Shown here one piece after another: positions 32,691-43,290 of a stretch of DNA of 64,000 nt; positions within the stretch are counted from its first letter, which is position 1, and each line of letters begins with the position of its first letter. Position numbers and translations under genes: made by a program. The notes beneath the pieces were generated by a model that made no database searches, was not told where the DNA came from, and was given only the letters and a program-made list of their open reading frames with translations. Source of the DNA: Aristolochia californica (Eukaryota > Streptophyta > Magnoliopsida > Piperales > Aristolochiaceae); the NCBI GenBank assembly GCA_029961685.1, contig JARWKL010000004.1, positions 32,059,645-32,123,644 of the forward strand, written 5' to 3'.

Positions 32691-33135
32691 GGTTCTTCCC
32701 TTGCCATGGATCGAGTCACCCTTCTTTCCTCTCTTCCCTCCATGGTTGATCTTGACGTTGGAAGAGAAACCTTGTTTCTTGAACGAGTAATGGTGGAACT
32801 CAATTTAGAATGAAGGAGCTTTGGAGGAAGCTCAACCTTGGACCTCAAAGGGAGAATCCGACCTTGACCTCTGAGGGAGAATCAGACCTGTAAAATATAA
32901 TTTTCTCAATACTTGCCTCTCTTTTCCTTCACGTCCCCCTAAATAGGATTGAGGATGAAAATACAAAGATGACCCATTAGGTCAAGTGGTTCACGCCACA
33001 TTACACTGAACCAACCCAAATTAAACCAAACCAAATAAAGTAAACCAAACCGAATTGAAATTACATGAAAAGTAAATTGACATAATTTAATTCTTATGCC
33101 TATGGATAACTCGTGATGGTATGGAGTCCATAACA
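32671..33135 (-). repeat. GYP-4 primer site and 5' LTR
   Basis: The minus-strand primer site TGGTATCAGACA (32671-32682) is followed by the 450-bp LTR 32686-33135, plus-strand TGCTAGGTTC to GTCCATAACA. GGACA follows. Confidence 0.92.
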
Positions 33136-33140
33136 GGACA

Positions 33141-33712
33141 ACACAGCATGAGGGGGAATGTTGGAAGATGAAGGCATATTGGAAGATGTGCCATTTTATT
33201 CAAAAATATTTTATACATCATTTGTAGAAAGCTAGGAGTTCATGTTGTTCTCTCACCCCCAGCTTGAGGGGGAGTGTTGAAAGATAAGATCAATCCCAAA
33301 CGACCAAGGAAGGCCCACATATGTAAGATTATTATAAGATGGGCTACAAGACCAAGGAAAGCCCACAAGAGGGGCCCAAGCCCATAAGAAGTAGGACCCA
33401 CAATGATTACCAAGAGCTGGCATCCTTATCACATCAGTTGGAAGATCAAGGACACACAAAAGTATCTTTATCTTAGGGTCACGACCAAAAAGAGTTTTAG
33501 TTTAAGTTATATTTGTCTTTTATCAATATTGAGTTACCTAATTATGTTAGAACTTACCTTAAGTGTTAGAGTTTGGATGTAATTGGGATAAGGTTAGCTT
33601 TATTGTAATTGGACTCTACTACCTTCCTCTATTATAAATAGAGGTTCATGTACTCTGATTACAATAAGTTATTGATGTCGAGGAAGTATTTTACTTTTCC
33701 ATAAATTCAACA
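33141..33712 (+). repeat. COP-2 interior end, polypurine tract and 3' LTR
   Basis: 33141-33274 is the last internal part with the polypurine tract. The 3' LTR 33275-33712 (438 bp, TGTTGAAAGATAAG to AAATTCAACA) is longer than the 5' LTR through a local duplication of GACCAAGGAA-AGCCCAC. Confidence 0.85.
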
Positions 33713-33717
33713 CCTAA

Positions 33718-33988
33718 TATGAGTTGAACTAGGACTCTTGCTTCATTCATGTGAATATAAGGGAGAAGGCTATCTCGTAGCCTTATCCTTGTGGGTCCCT
33801 CATGATCTTCCAACTCATCTTGATAAGGTTGATAGCTCATGAGATATTTGTAGGTCTCACTTGATCTTCAAGTCTTCTAACTCAATTCAGCTAGTGCTTT
33901 TTAATTCCTTGACTCGTGCTTGCTTGGGTGAGGATTGTCATGGTGGGTCCCACCAGCTCGAGCACCATGGTGGGTCCCACATTGTAAC
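33718..33988 (-). repeat. COP-1 5' LTR, outer part
   Basis: The rest of the COP-1 LTR after the COP-2 insertion. It ends CCCACATTGTAACA, identical to the LTR end at 9552-9565. Confidence 0.75.
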
Positions 33989-34440
33989 ATAGAGCAATGG
34001 GCCGAGTATCAAACTGTGGTCCAAAAAGGAATAGGAGAGGGACTTTCCTTAGTAGGATCCAAAAACTCCACAGGTGAGGTTTCGGCCGGTGCTTCGGGGT
34101 GCGGATTGACATCTGCATTAAAGGGCACAAAATGGACATGGAGTGGTAGGAGTGAAGAGAAAACCTAGAGGAGCATCTTTCGAGGTATAGAATGAGGTGT
34201 CCTCAAAAAATATTAAATCTTGAGACACAAGTAACCTTTGAAGGGTAGGATTGTAACAGACATAACCTTTTTGGGTGTGAGAGTAACCCAAAAAATACAC
34301 TTCAAAGAAAATTGAGCAAGTTTATTTTTCTGAGGAGATGTGATATGGACAAAGCATGCACATCCAAAAATCGTTGGGGAAACTATAAATACCACCACCA
34401 AATCATGATAAAATAAGTGAATGGGCATTTATTACCATAT
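33989..34440 (-). pseudogene. COP-3: copia integrase remnant
   Basis: Degraded integrase of another copia element. Pieces 34213-34428 (FGCACFVHITSPQKNKLAQF) and 34118-34300 (HTQKGYVCYNPTLQRLLVSQ; FFEDTSFYTS) match the region after the catalytic core. It probably hosted the COP-1 insertion at 33988. Frames are broken and the remainder is absent. Confidence 0.75.
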
Positions 34441-34469
34441 CTTGAAGCCACAAACCTTTATTTTGCAAA

Positions 34470-35060
34470 TTCCCACCAAAAGTGATTTTGAAAGAAAAAG
34501 AGAGAACCTTAACTTGAAAAACCTTCTATCTCTTTCAATAATCCTTGCATACATCATACTACAAAGCTCATTGATCTATTCATAATGTGCTACAAAGGAG
34601 AAGGCAGCTTGAATCTCTCAAGGAGAGGCCCCTCTCCAAGTAAGTGTGTAATTTTTCCTTTCTTTTAATGATATTGTGAAAGGTTCATCTAGAACCTATT
34701 AATCTAGATAGAAAGGCCTAGTTAGATCCAGAATCTAGCTTTAATCTCTTGGGGAGATTAGCTTGCATAAAAATCATGTATTGAGGTACAACTGACCAAA
34801 GAGTGCCAAAATATCTTTGTAAATTTCAACTATTAGAGCGCAATAGTAGAATTTCTCCAAGCATGGGTTCTTGGGCGGTAACTACCACTAAAGGAACATC
34901 AATAACAAAAAAACGAAAAAGAAAGTCCCTATAGTGTGTGCATGTTGCTATTTTCATTGATTTACTTTTATGCATGATATTTAGATTATATGCACAAATC
35001 AATTTTTATTTGAATAACCCAATTCACCCCCTCTCTTGAGAAGCCACTTGGGTCAATACA
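34470..35060 (+). repeat. LTR-like remnant (copia type)
   Basis: No gene. The right end AACCCAATTCACCCCCTCTC followed by TTGAG resembles the U5 end of Maximus/SIRE-type copia LTRs. Only one copy and no TSD, so a solo or truncated LTR at best. Confidence 0.35.
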
Positions 35061-35245
35061 GGGAGGGGTGGAAGGGGAGGTGTGGGGGGAGAGGCGAGAG
35101 AAAAAAATAGGGCGAGAAGGAAAAAAAAAAAGAGGGGGAGGTCCGTAGGACAGGAGCGGGGGAGAGGGGAGAGGGGAGAGGGGAGAGGGGGAGGGGGAGC
35201 GGGAGGGGGAGGTGGGAGTGTTGACTGTGTGGGAGGAAGGGAGAC
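35061..35245. repeat. G/A-rich low-complexity tract
   Basis: Purine-rich simple sequence with GGGGAGA-type repeats near 35157-35205. No coding content. Confidence 0.8.
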
Positions 35246-35945
35246 TTAGGGTTAAATGGTAGGTTGAGTCTAATTCTAATTAGGTTGAGTCGCCTACCTA
35301 GGCATCCATTACTGATGAGGTATCGTTCATAGTGACTTCAAAGTCATATGGGGCTCTACGAGGGGTATTTGGTGAATTTGGACTAAAGTTTTTGCATGAA
35401 TAGGACTAGTTTATTTACTATGGATTTTGCATTTAAAAATTTTATAAGTTCTATGGAATGATGTTGAAATATTTTGAAGTACTATAGAATGATCATTCTA
35501 TGTAGTGAGGATATACAGGTGTTATAAATATCCACCACATGGTTTTTTCTTGTTTATGTTTCCTTGTGTTTGTCCTAGTTACTAGGATGGGTAGAGTGTC
35601 TGATTAAGAGTTGGCTGGGTAACTAAGGGTGGAGTGAGTCCAATTCAAATTAGGTTGAGTAGCCTGTATTGGCATCCATTAGCCAACAAAACCTAACCCC
35701 CATCACTGACAAGATACTTTTTGTAGTGACTGTGAAGTCATCTAGGGCGCTTTGTGGGGTATTCGATGAATTTGGACTTAGGGGGGGTTAGTCAACTTGA
35801 AGGACGAGATGATCTTCAACCGCATAACGCCCTTCAACACTTGAAGTCGTTAGTGGAGCACAGATGAAGCTTCATCTCGATGCAGGGGATGAAGGGGTCC
35901 TTCATCTCCATGGTTTAATTTCAATCATGTGGATGAAGGCCTTGT

Positions 35946-36440
35946 TTGATCTTCTTTGAATTGAAGGACGGGCGACGCTCGGTTTTTCCCCTCTCTCTCC
36001 TTGCACCCCACCATCGCGCGTCGTCATTTCTCATTTTTTCTTCCTCTCTCCCGCACTTCCTCTCTCGTCTCCCTGCGCCCCCGATGTCGCTGCTGCCAAA
36101 ATCGATCTCGTCTTTCATCTCCGGCCATCATCTCAGTTCCCTCTCGCTTTCGACCTCATCTCTTGGTCTTCTCTCGGCCTCGCCCTCTCTCTCGCACCCC
36201 CTCTCTCGTCTCCATGACTCCCTCTCTTCTCTCAGACTCGCTCTCTCTCGCTACTCTCTCTCTATTCCCTCCCGACCTCCCTTTCTTCTGTCTTCTCCCT
36301 CTCTTCTCCCTTTCGGCCTCCCACTCTCTTCTCTCTCTGGCTAGTCTCCGTTCCCCCGAAAATACATTCCGATTTCGTTCGATTTCCCCATTTCCATTTC
36401 GATTTTCTTCGATTTTGGACATTTGGGCATCGATTGCTTA
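35946..36440. other. C/T-rich segment in Harbinger element
   Basis: A pyrimidine-rich tract producing serine/proline/leucine-rich open frames on both strands (for example 36001-36441). The composition explains the frames and no domain is visible. It could be an ancient 5' untranslated region. Confidence 0.6.
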
Positions 36441-36589
36441 ATAAATACTTCGATTAAGCATCGATTTCACCCTTCGGCTTTGGATTTCCCCAAATTGCAT
36501 AAGGTATGCCTAAACCATAATTTTTTTCATTAAATTAGTGTTTTATTTGATTTAAATTTATTTTCAGTGCGTAATTGGGGGTGGTTATT

Positions 36590-37215
36590 TGTGCATTATT
36601 TTGGGATTTAGGGTTACAGTTTATAGTCAAAATTCTTGATTCGTGTATGGATTATTTTTAGGGTTTGCTGCTTGGTATTTAAGGGTCCAGTAATTAGGGT
36701 TTAGGGTTTATGGTTAAGGATTTAGGGTTATGGTTTATAGTCTAAATTCTTGATTCGTGTATGGATTATTTTTAGGGTTTGTTTCTCGTTATTTAAGGGT
36801 CTAATGATTAGGGTTTAGGGTTTATGGTTAAGGATTTAGGGTATTTTAGGGATTAGGGCTTTTAACATTTTGGGGGTTTAGGGTTTTTAAGGTTTTGGGA
36901 GTTTTGTGTTTTTAAGCTATAAGGTTTTTTGGGTTTAGGGTGTAGGGTTTAGGGCTTTTAATGTATTAAGTTATGGAATTAGTTTTTAGGGTTTAGAGTT
37001 TAGTTGGTGATAGGGTTTTTAAGGTTTTGGGGGGTTTTGTGTTTTTAAGCTCTAGGGTTTTTTGGGTTTTAGAGTCTGGAATTATGGTGTAGGGTTTAGG
37101 GTTTAGGGATTCTAAGGTTTAGGGTATTGTGTTATGGAATTAGTGTTTAGGGTTTAGAGTTTAGTAGGTGATAGGGTTTGACTTTAGGGTTTGATGGTTT
37201 ATGGTTTAGGTTTTA
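36590..37215 (+). repeat. Degenerate telomere-like repeats
   Basis: Dense TTTAGGG and near variants (TTAGGGTTTAGGGTTTATGG and similar), including two related blocks beginning near 36600 and 36715. The plant telomere unit is TTTAGGG. The array is too degenerate and interior to be a true telomere; it is an interstitial telomere-like tract or amplified motif. Confidence 0.7.
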
Positions 37216-37926
37216 TTAAGGGTTTTTTAGTCCAATTCAAACAAGGCTGAGTCGCCTACACGAGTGTCCATTAGCCAACGAAACCCAACCCCCATCACTG
37301 ACGAGGTACAGTTCATAGTGATTGCAAAGTTATATGGGGCTCTACCAGGGCTGTTCGGTGAATTTGGACTTGATGTGTGTGTTTTCTCATTGTTTAGTGT
37401 ATATGCAGTAGTGAAAATAGTTTAATTAATTTTGAAATATTTTAGAATGTTGTTGAGGATTTTTGAAGTGCTACGGAATGTTTTTGCCATGTGGTGAGGA
37501 GATTCGGGTGTTATACATATCCAACACATGGTATTTTCTTTTTTTTTGTGGTTTCGATTTAACCCTTCGGCTTTGATTTTTCTCAAATTTCATAAGGTAA
37601 GTCTAAACTCTATTTTTTTTATTAATTTAGTGTTGTATTTGATCTGCCGTATAGACAGCTACTTGTGATTGATATATCCTACTTTAGATATTGTTGAGAA
37701 CTTGTTGACCAATGCCATTTCAACCATTGTTCTAAGATTTTGTTTTCCAATCTTATTTTTTTGGAGTAGGAGACTTTTGAGTCCAGAGGCTTGCTTGAGA
37801 ATGTCTCATCAGGGCAATATTTATATCCCTCAAAAAATTTAGATTGTTAAAAGTTAACTAGTAAAGAATTGTCCCTTTTCTTTTATCATAATCACAGATT
37901 TATTCTGGATGTTCTTACTTGCATGT

Positions 37927-38045
37927 CAGGGCAATGCGGATGATGTAACAATTGCAGTATTGAAGGAGTTGCCTCCTCTACAAGAGAAAGATCAATCAAG
38001 GGGAAGATTTGGAGATCAGTTCATAGGGGGAAGTGGGTGAGGAAC
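37927..38045 (+). pseudogene. Exon-like fragment, possible helicase C-terminus
   Basis: After a polypyrimidine/AG context, the plus strand reads QGNADDVTIAVLKELPPLQE then KDQSRGRFGDQFIGGSG before a TGA. The RGRFG-type glycine/arginine tail reminds me of plant DEAD-box RNA helicase C-termini, but it is short and I am not sure. It could be a captured exon. Confidence 0.25.
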
Positions 38046-38464
38046 AACTAGCATGAAGAGAAACAATTATAGCTTGTAAATTTATAATGGATTTATAGTT
38101 TTTATGTGGGCGATTGTAAATTGATAGTGATATTTCATTTAATTTTGTTGTGTTTGATTATTATATGGCGTTTATTTATAATGTTATGCAGTGTATGGAG
38201 TATTTAGACTATTTTATGGAGTGTATATAAACAATTCCATGGAGTGTTTATGGAATGTATAGACAATTTTATGGAGTGTTTATGGAGTGTTTATGGAGTG
38301 TTTATGTAGGTATTATGTATATTGATTATGCCCAATTTTAAGTAGAGGTCATGTCGAATTTTATACAGGTATTATATACATAGATTATACTCAATTTTAA
38401 AAAGAGGTTATGCCCATTCTTATACATGTATTATATATATAGGTTATGCCTAATTTTATGTAGA

Positions 38465-39512
38465 GGTCATATCCAATTTTATGTAAAATGTATACAGATA
38501 GCGACGATTGTGATGGTCTTGAGGATGTGGGTAGCCAAGTAACATGCTTTCGGAGGCAGAGTGCATCAAAATCCACAAGAGCCACACAATTTTGAGATGC
38601 CATATCGACTTCCATATGAAACGATAAATGATGGTTGTATCTTATTACTTTTGAACATGCGTCGTTTATATGTAATAAACTTGTAACTTGATGATTTTAA
38701 TATAAAAGGCACGAACTCATTATTAGAATAATCTTTTTTTTAGGTTATTAATAAAGTTGTATATGTATTTATTTATTATTTTTGTTCAATTTTATTACTA
38801 TATTAAACTTCATATTTAAGTCTCTGGTAAATAAAATATAATTAAAGTATGCATTTGATTAATTAATTACTTTTAATTTTGTCAAAATATATTATTAATT
38901 AATACCATGTAAAAAATCTATCTTATGTTATTAATATAATACTTTTTATTCATTAATCATATTAATTTTTTATTTACTCTATTGTATTGGTCATATCCAA
39001 TTTCATGTAAAATGTATACAGACAGCGACGATTGCGATGGTCTTGAGGATGTGGGTAGCCAAGTAACATGCTTTCGGAGACAAAGTGCATCAGAATCCAC
39101 AAGAGCCACACAATTTCGAGATGCCATATCGACTTCCATATGAAACGATAAATGATGGTTGTATCTTATTACTTTTGAGCATGCGTCATTTATATGTAAT
39201 AAACTTGTACCTTGATGATTTTAATATTAAAGGCACGAACTCATTATTAGAATAATCTTTTTTTTAGGTTATTAATAAAGTTGTATATGTATTTATTTAT
39301 TATTTTTGTTCAATTTTATTACTATATTAAACTTCATATTTAAGTCTCTGGTAAATAAAATATAATTAAAGTATGCATTTGATTAATTAATTACTTTTAA
39401 TTTTGTCAAAAAATATTATTAATTAATACCATGTAAAAAATCTATCTTATGTTATTAATATAATACTTTTTATTCATTAATCATATTTATTTTTTATTTA
39501 CTCTATTGTATT
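38465..39512 (+). repeat. Tandem duplication of a 524-bp unit
   Basis: Two adjacent copies (38465-38988 and 38989-39512) offset by exactly 524 bp, differing at few sites. Each contains a frame reading DSDDCDGLEDVGSQVTCFRR and TRATQFRDAISTSIW, which resembles the C-terminal tail (FRD..A..W) of PIF/Harbinger nuclease-type proteins. The first copy has a stop in it. Confidence 0.75.
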
Positions 39513-40883
39513 AGTGATTTAATAGTGGTAATTAAAATATTGTTAACTCAAACACTTGGTTTAATTAACTTATTTTTATAATTAATAAAATCAATGGTTT
39601 TAAATTTCGAAGATGATGATGAAGATGAACTTGTCCACACTAACACCCTATTTCAAAGATTTCGAAGATGAACTTGTCCACACTAACACCTATTTCGAAG
39701 ATGAAGATCATGTAGATGCATAAGATGAAGATGAAGATGAAGATCAAATTTTCAATTTGTTGACGAACCCCCTCTTAGGTGGATTTTTGCATGAATAGGA
39801 CTAGTGTATCTGGTATGAATTTTTTTTATTAATTTTATAAGTGCTATGGAATGATCTTTCCATGTGGTGAGAAGATTCGGGTGTTATAAATATCCATCAC
39901 ATGGTTTTTTTTTTTTATGTTTTCTTGTGTTTGTCCTAGTTACTAGGATGGGTAGAAAGTCCGATTAAGAGCAGGTTGGGTAACCAAGGTTGGTTTGAGT
40001 CCAATTCAAACTAAGTTGAGTCGTCTATATGGGCATCCATTAGCCAACGAAATCCGAGCTCCTTGTGTAGATTGAGTCTAATTCTAATTAGGTTGAGTCA
40101 CCTACCTAGGCATCCATTACTGATGAGGTATCGTTCATAGTGACTTCAAAGTCATATGGGGCTCTACGAGGGGTATTTGGTGAATTTGGACTTAAGTTTT
40201 TGCATGAATAGGACTAGTTTATTTGATACGGATTTTGCATTTAAAATTTTATAAGTTCTATGGAATGATGTTGAAATATTTTGAAGTACTATAGAATGAT
40301 CTTTCTATGTAGTGAGGATATACAGGTGTTATAAATATCTACCACATGGTTTTTTCTTGTTTATGTTTTCTTGTGTTTGCCCTAGTTACTAGGATGGGTA
40401 AAGAGTCTGATTAAGAGTTGGCTGGATAACTAAGGGTGGATTGAGGCCAATTCAAATTAGGTTGAGTAGCCTCTATTGGCATCCATTAGCCAACAAAACC
40501 TAACCCCCATCACTAACAAGATACGGTTCGTAGTGACTACGAAGTCATCTGAGGCGCTTTGTGGGGTATTCGGTGAATTTGGACTTAGGTGGATTTTTGC
40601 ATGAATAGGAATAGTGTATCTGGTATGAAAGTTTTTTTATTAATTTTAGAAGTGCTATGGAATGATCTTTCCATTTGGTGAGAAGATTCGGGTGTTATAA
40701 ATATCCACCACATGGTTTTTTTTTTTTTTTTTATGTTTTCTTGTGTTTGTCCTAGTTACTAGGATGGGTAGAAAGTCCGATTAAGAGCAGGTTGGGTAAC
40801 TAAGGTTGGTTTGAGTCCAATTCAAACTAGGTTGAGTCGTCTATATGGGCATCCATTAGCCAACGAAATCCGAGCTCCTTGCG

Positions 40884-41245
40884 TACATGCACCCACTTTC
40901 AAATGGTACAAATTCCTTGTGTCATGCCATTATAGTATGTGATAAAATTAATTATGATTACAATAAATTGTGTGGTCCTTGGTATACAAGAGAGGCATAT
41001 AGATAAACATATGCAATTGGTTTCTATCCTCCTTGAGATAGACTTAATTGGTCTGATACAGATGCACGAGTTGTTCCACCTATTGCAATGAGGCAACATG
41101 GTCGGTCATGTTTTGCTCGTAAGCGTACAAAAATGGATATAGGAAAACATGATAGCTATTTTTGTGGTAGGTGTAAACAACCGGGGCATAATGATGGAAA
41201 ATGTCGAAATCCACTAATTGCCGCCCCAAAAAACACTCAGTTTCT
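40884..41245 (+). pseudogene. MULE (MuDR-type) transposase C-terminal remnant
   Basis: In the plus frame containing 41088-41369: SLCHAIIVCDK (SWIM zinc-finger end, C-H-A), PWYTREAYR then two stops, NWSDTDARVVPPIAMRQHGR, and the zinc knuckle CGRCKQPGHNDGKCRNPL. This order is typical of MuDR transposase C-termini. Upstream transposase is missing and terminal inverted repeats were not identified. Confidence 0.65.
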
Positions 41246-42355
41246 TTATTTTTCAGTTTTGACTGATATGTTTCTATTGAAAAATGTTGTCTTGTTTTTT
41301 GTTACTTCATCTATGCTTAATTGTAGGCGGTTCTTTAGGTGTTGTTTTCATAACTGCCATAATAAATAAGAAACAAAGTGGTAAAAATGATTAGTCCAGG
41401 AAATTCCACTGTGACAAGAATGAAGTAACACAAAATCCAAAACGGCTAGGTGTCCTTAGAATAATATTACAAGGCAATGTTATGCTACTATCTTTTTCCC
41501 TTTGCAGGTCCAAGTCAAAGGATAGATGGTGAAACGTCTATTGGTGAAACGTCTTTTTTGGTTTTGCACTGAGATGACTTGAGAAAATTCTTGGATACTG
41601 GGAAAGAACTCTTGTTTATTTTATCAATACTTTGATATAGTGTAAAATTTATTCTTTTTCTGCCTCTGTTATGTGCTTTTGTTCTTTTTGGTTTCTTTTA
41701 TTTTGATTTCAGGGCTAAAAGTTTCTTCAATCAGCTTGTATATTGTTTATGATAGTGTGCACTGTAATAGAATGTATGTAAATTAGATTAGCTTAATTGT
41801 AGAAAACTAATTGTTTCCATCATCTTTAATTGATTCTGTACCTTGATTTTAGGGTCTAAATTGGACCAAAAATCAGCGTGTAATATCTTATAAATAGCCT
41901 CCTAAACGAAGAAGAATACATCGAAAAATTCTTTAAAATCCTTCATTTTTTTACAATGAGAAACGATCGTATCTAATTATATTGAGCCCATTTGACTCAG
42001 CAAATTCTTATAGTTGACTGAAAGAGGGGCACTTTGCCTTTGGAAAATCAGCTTTTAGAAAAACACAAAGTAAACAGAATACAGGCTAAGCACAAAGAAT
42101 CAGGTTTTTGCCTTTGGATTGTGTTTGCATCACTGATAATGCCTTCTATTGTGCTCATTTTTGTTCCAAGTTTGTCTTGGAGACTTGACAAAGCAGAAAC
42201 AAATGAATAAAGGGCAACTCTTGAAAATTTTCTTCCTCCAGTTTAGAAAATTGACATACACCATGTAATGAGGTGCCTCTATTAACTTATAATTTTTTAT
42301 TTGTCAATTAAAAACAGAATAAATATAAAAACAAAAACATGGGCCATACACAATC
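41246..42355. other. AT-rich sequence without recognisable features
   Basis: I see no convincing coding frame, RNA gene or element end here. Confidence 0.5.
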
Positions 42356-42359
42356 TTCA

Positions 42360-43290
42360 AATGTGAAATAAAAATTTTTATAAATTAATTTTTAAATTAG
42401 AAAATGTGTTAAAAGGATAATAAAAGGCGTTAATAAAATTAGAAGAAATTATTTTACTAATTAATATATAAAATTTATATTTTATTACAATAAATTCAAG
42501 GTAATGAAATATGTACTGACAAAAAAATATTTAAAAACTATAATTAATTTTTAAATTAGAAAATATCTTAAATCGATAATGAAAGTTGTTAATCAAACTA
42601 GAATTTTTACTAATTAGTATATAAAATTTATATTTTATTAAAATAAATAGAAGGTAATAAAAAATGTACTCACAATTAAAAACAAATAATTTAAAAAAAT
42701 TAAAATTAAAAATAAGGAAATACAAAAATTTACTCACAAGAATAATTTTTTAAAATAATTTTTAAATTATAAAATATCTTAAATAAATAATAAAAATGTT
42801 AATAAAATTTGAAGACTTTTATTACTAATTAATATTTAAAATTTATAATTTTTTAAAATACATAGAGTGTAATGAAACACGTATCGACAAATAATATTTT
42901 TAAAAATAAAATATTTTTTAAAACAATTTCTTTGAATTATTTTTTTGAATCAATAATGAAAGGCCTTAATCAAATTAGAATAAAATATTTTTTAATAATT
43001 AATATATATAATTTATATTTTCTTATAGTAAATTGACGGTAATGAAACGAGTGCCAAAAAATAATATTTTAAAAAACTAAAATAGTTTTTAAATCTAAAT
43101 TTTAAAATATATTAAATCAATAATGAAAGGTGTCAATCAAATTAGAAGAAAATTTTTAATTAATGAAAATATGAATTTTATATTTTATTACAATAAATAA
43201 AAGCTATAAGATTTTTATAAGACTATAAGTTTTTAAATATATTTTTAAATTACAATAGAACTGAAATCAATAATGAAAAAAATGGGCTAA
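42360..43290. repeat. AT-rich tandem repeat, unit about 150-210 bp
   Basis: About six degenerate copies of a block containing TTTTTAAATTAGAAAAT, AATAATGAAAG.TGTTAATCAAA, TTAATATATAAAATTTATATT and a GGTAATGAAA..GTA end; starts near 42385, 42545, 42755, 42925, 43085 and 43240. Very AT-rich and non-coding; satellite-like or scaffold/matrix-attachment-like sequence. Confidence 0.7.

Larger units (their letters stand above)
27797..33135 (-). mobile_element. GYP-4: structurally complete Ty3/gypsy retrotransposon
   Basis: 5.3-kb minus-strand element with two 450-bp LTRs (27797-28246 and 32686-33135) and perfect TSD GGACA (27792-27796, 33136-33140). It retains gag, zinc knuckle, protease, RT-RNase H and integrase with chromodomain-like tail in long open pieces. 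LTRs differ at roughly ten positions. The polypurine-tract position is a run of G (plus-strand C20, 28250-28269). The best-preserved member of the GYP-1/3/4/6 family here, but still with a few stops. Confidence 0.95.
25815..33712 (+). mobile_element. COP-2: non-coding copia-type LTR retrotransposon, split by GYP-4
   Basis: 5' LTR 25815-26203 and 3' LTR 33275-33712, TSD CCTAA (25810-25814, 33713-33717), primer site GGTATCAGAGCAGG and polypurine tract AGCTTGAGGGGGAG (33261-33274). Without GYP-4 the interior is about 1.7 kb and has no gag or pol, so this is a non-autonomous (LARD-like) element. It shares its interior with COP-4. Confidence 0.9.
9505..33988 (-). mobile_element. COP-1: Ty1/copia retrotransposon split by CAP-1, CAP-2 and COP-2
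   Basis: Reading right to left: 5' LTR (33988-33718 and 25814-25499), primer site, gag, protease, integrase, RT, RNase H and a 3' LTR end at 9505-9565. Order PR-IN-RT-RH is diagnostic of copia. The RNase H reading frame rejoins exactly when CAP-1 is removed (SEL before, WIRYLLIEL after), and the LTR rejoins when COP-2 is removed. Pol carries stops and a mutated RT active site. Confidence 0.85.
35781..39774 (+). mobile_element. PIF/Harbinger-type DNA transposon, decayed
   Basis: Left terminus GGGGGGGTTAGTCAAC and right terminus, read inward, GAGGGGGTTCGTCAAC (14 of 16 match). TSD TTA at 35778-35780 and 39775-39777; removing the element rejoins TTTGGACTTAGGTGGATTTT, found uninterrupted near 40575-40600. 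The interior has a C/T-rich segment, telomere-like repeats, a repeat monomer and two copies of a possible transposase end. No full transposase is readable. Confidence 0.8.
35253..40885. repeat. Higher-order tandem repeat (monomers near 370 bp), split by a Harbinger element
   Basis: Diverged monomers, each with TTGAGTCxCCTA..GGCATCCATTA, a TGACT..AAGTCAT..GGGGCTCT block and GGTGTTATAAATATCCACCA. Starts lie near 35256, 35632, 40006 (short), 40071, 40441 and 40809 (short). Removing the 35781-39774 insertion leaves two copies of an approximately 818-bp unit (long, long, short). A further monomer sits inside the Harbinger element at 37225-37560. No coding content. It could be satellite or relic element sequence. 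Confidence 0.75.

Noticed and set aside
36001..36441. 146-codon serine/leucine/proline-rich frame, and the opposite-strand arginine/glutamate-rich frame
   Set aside because: The C/T-rich composition opens frames on both strands; no domain or codon structure.
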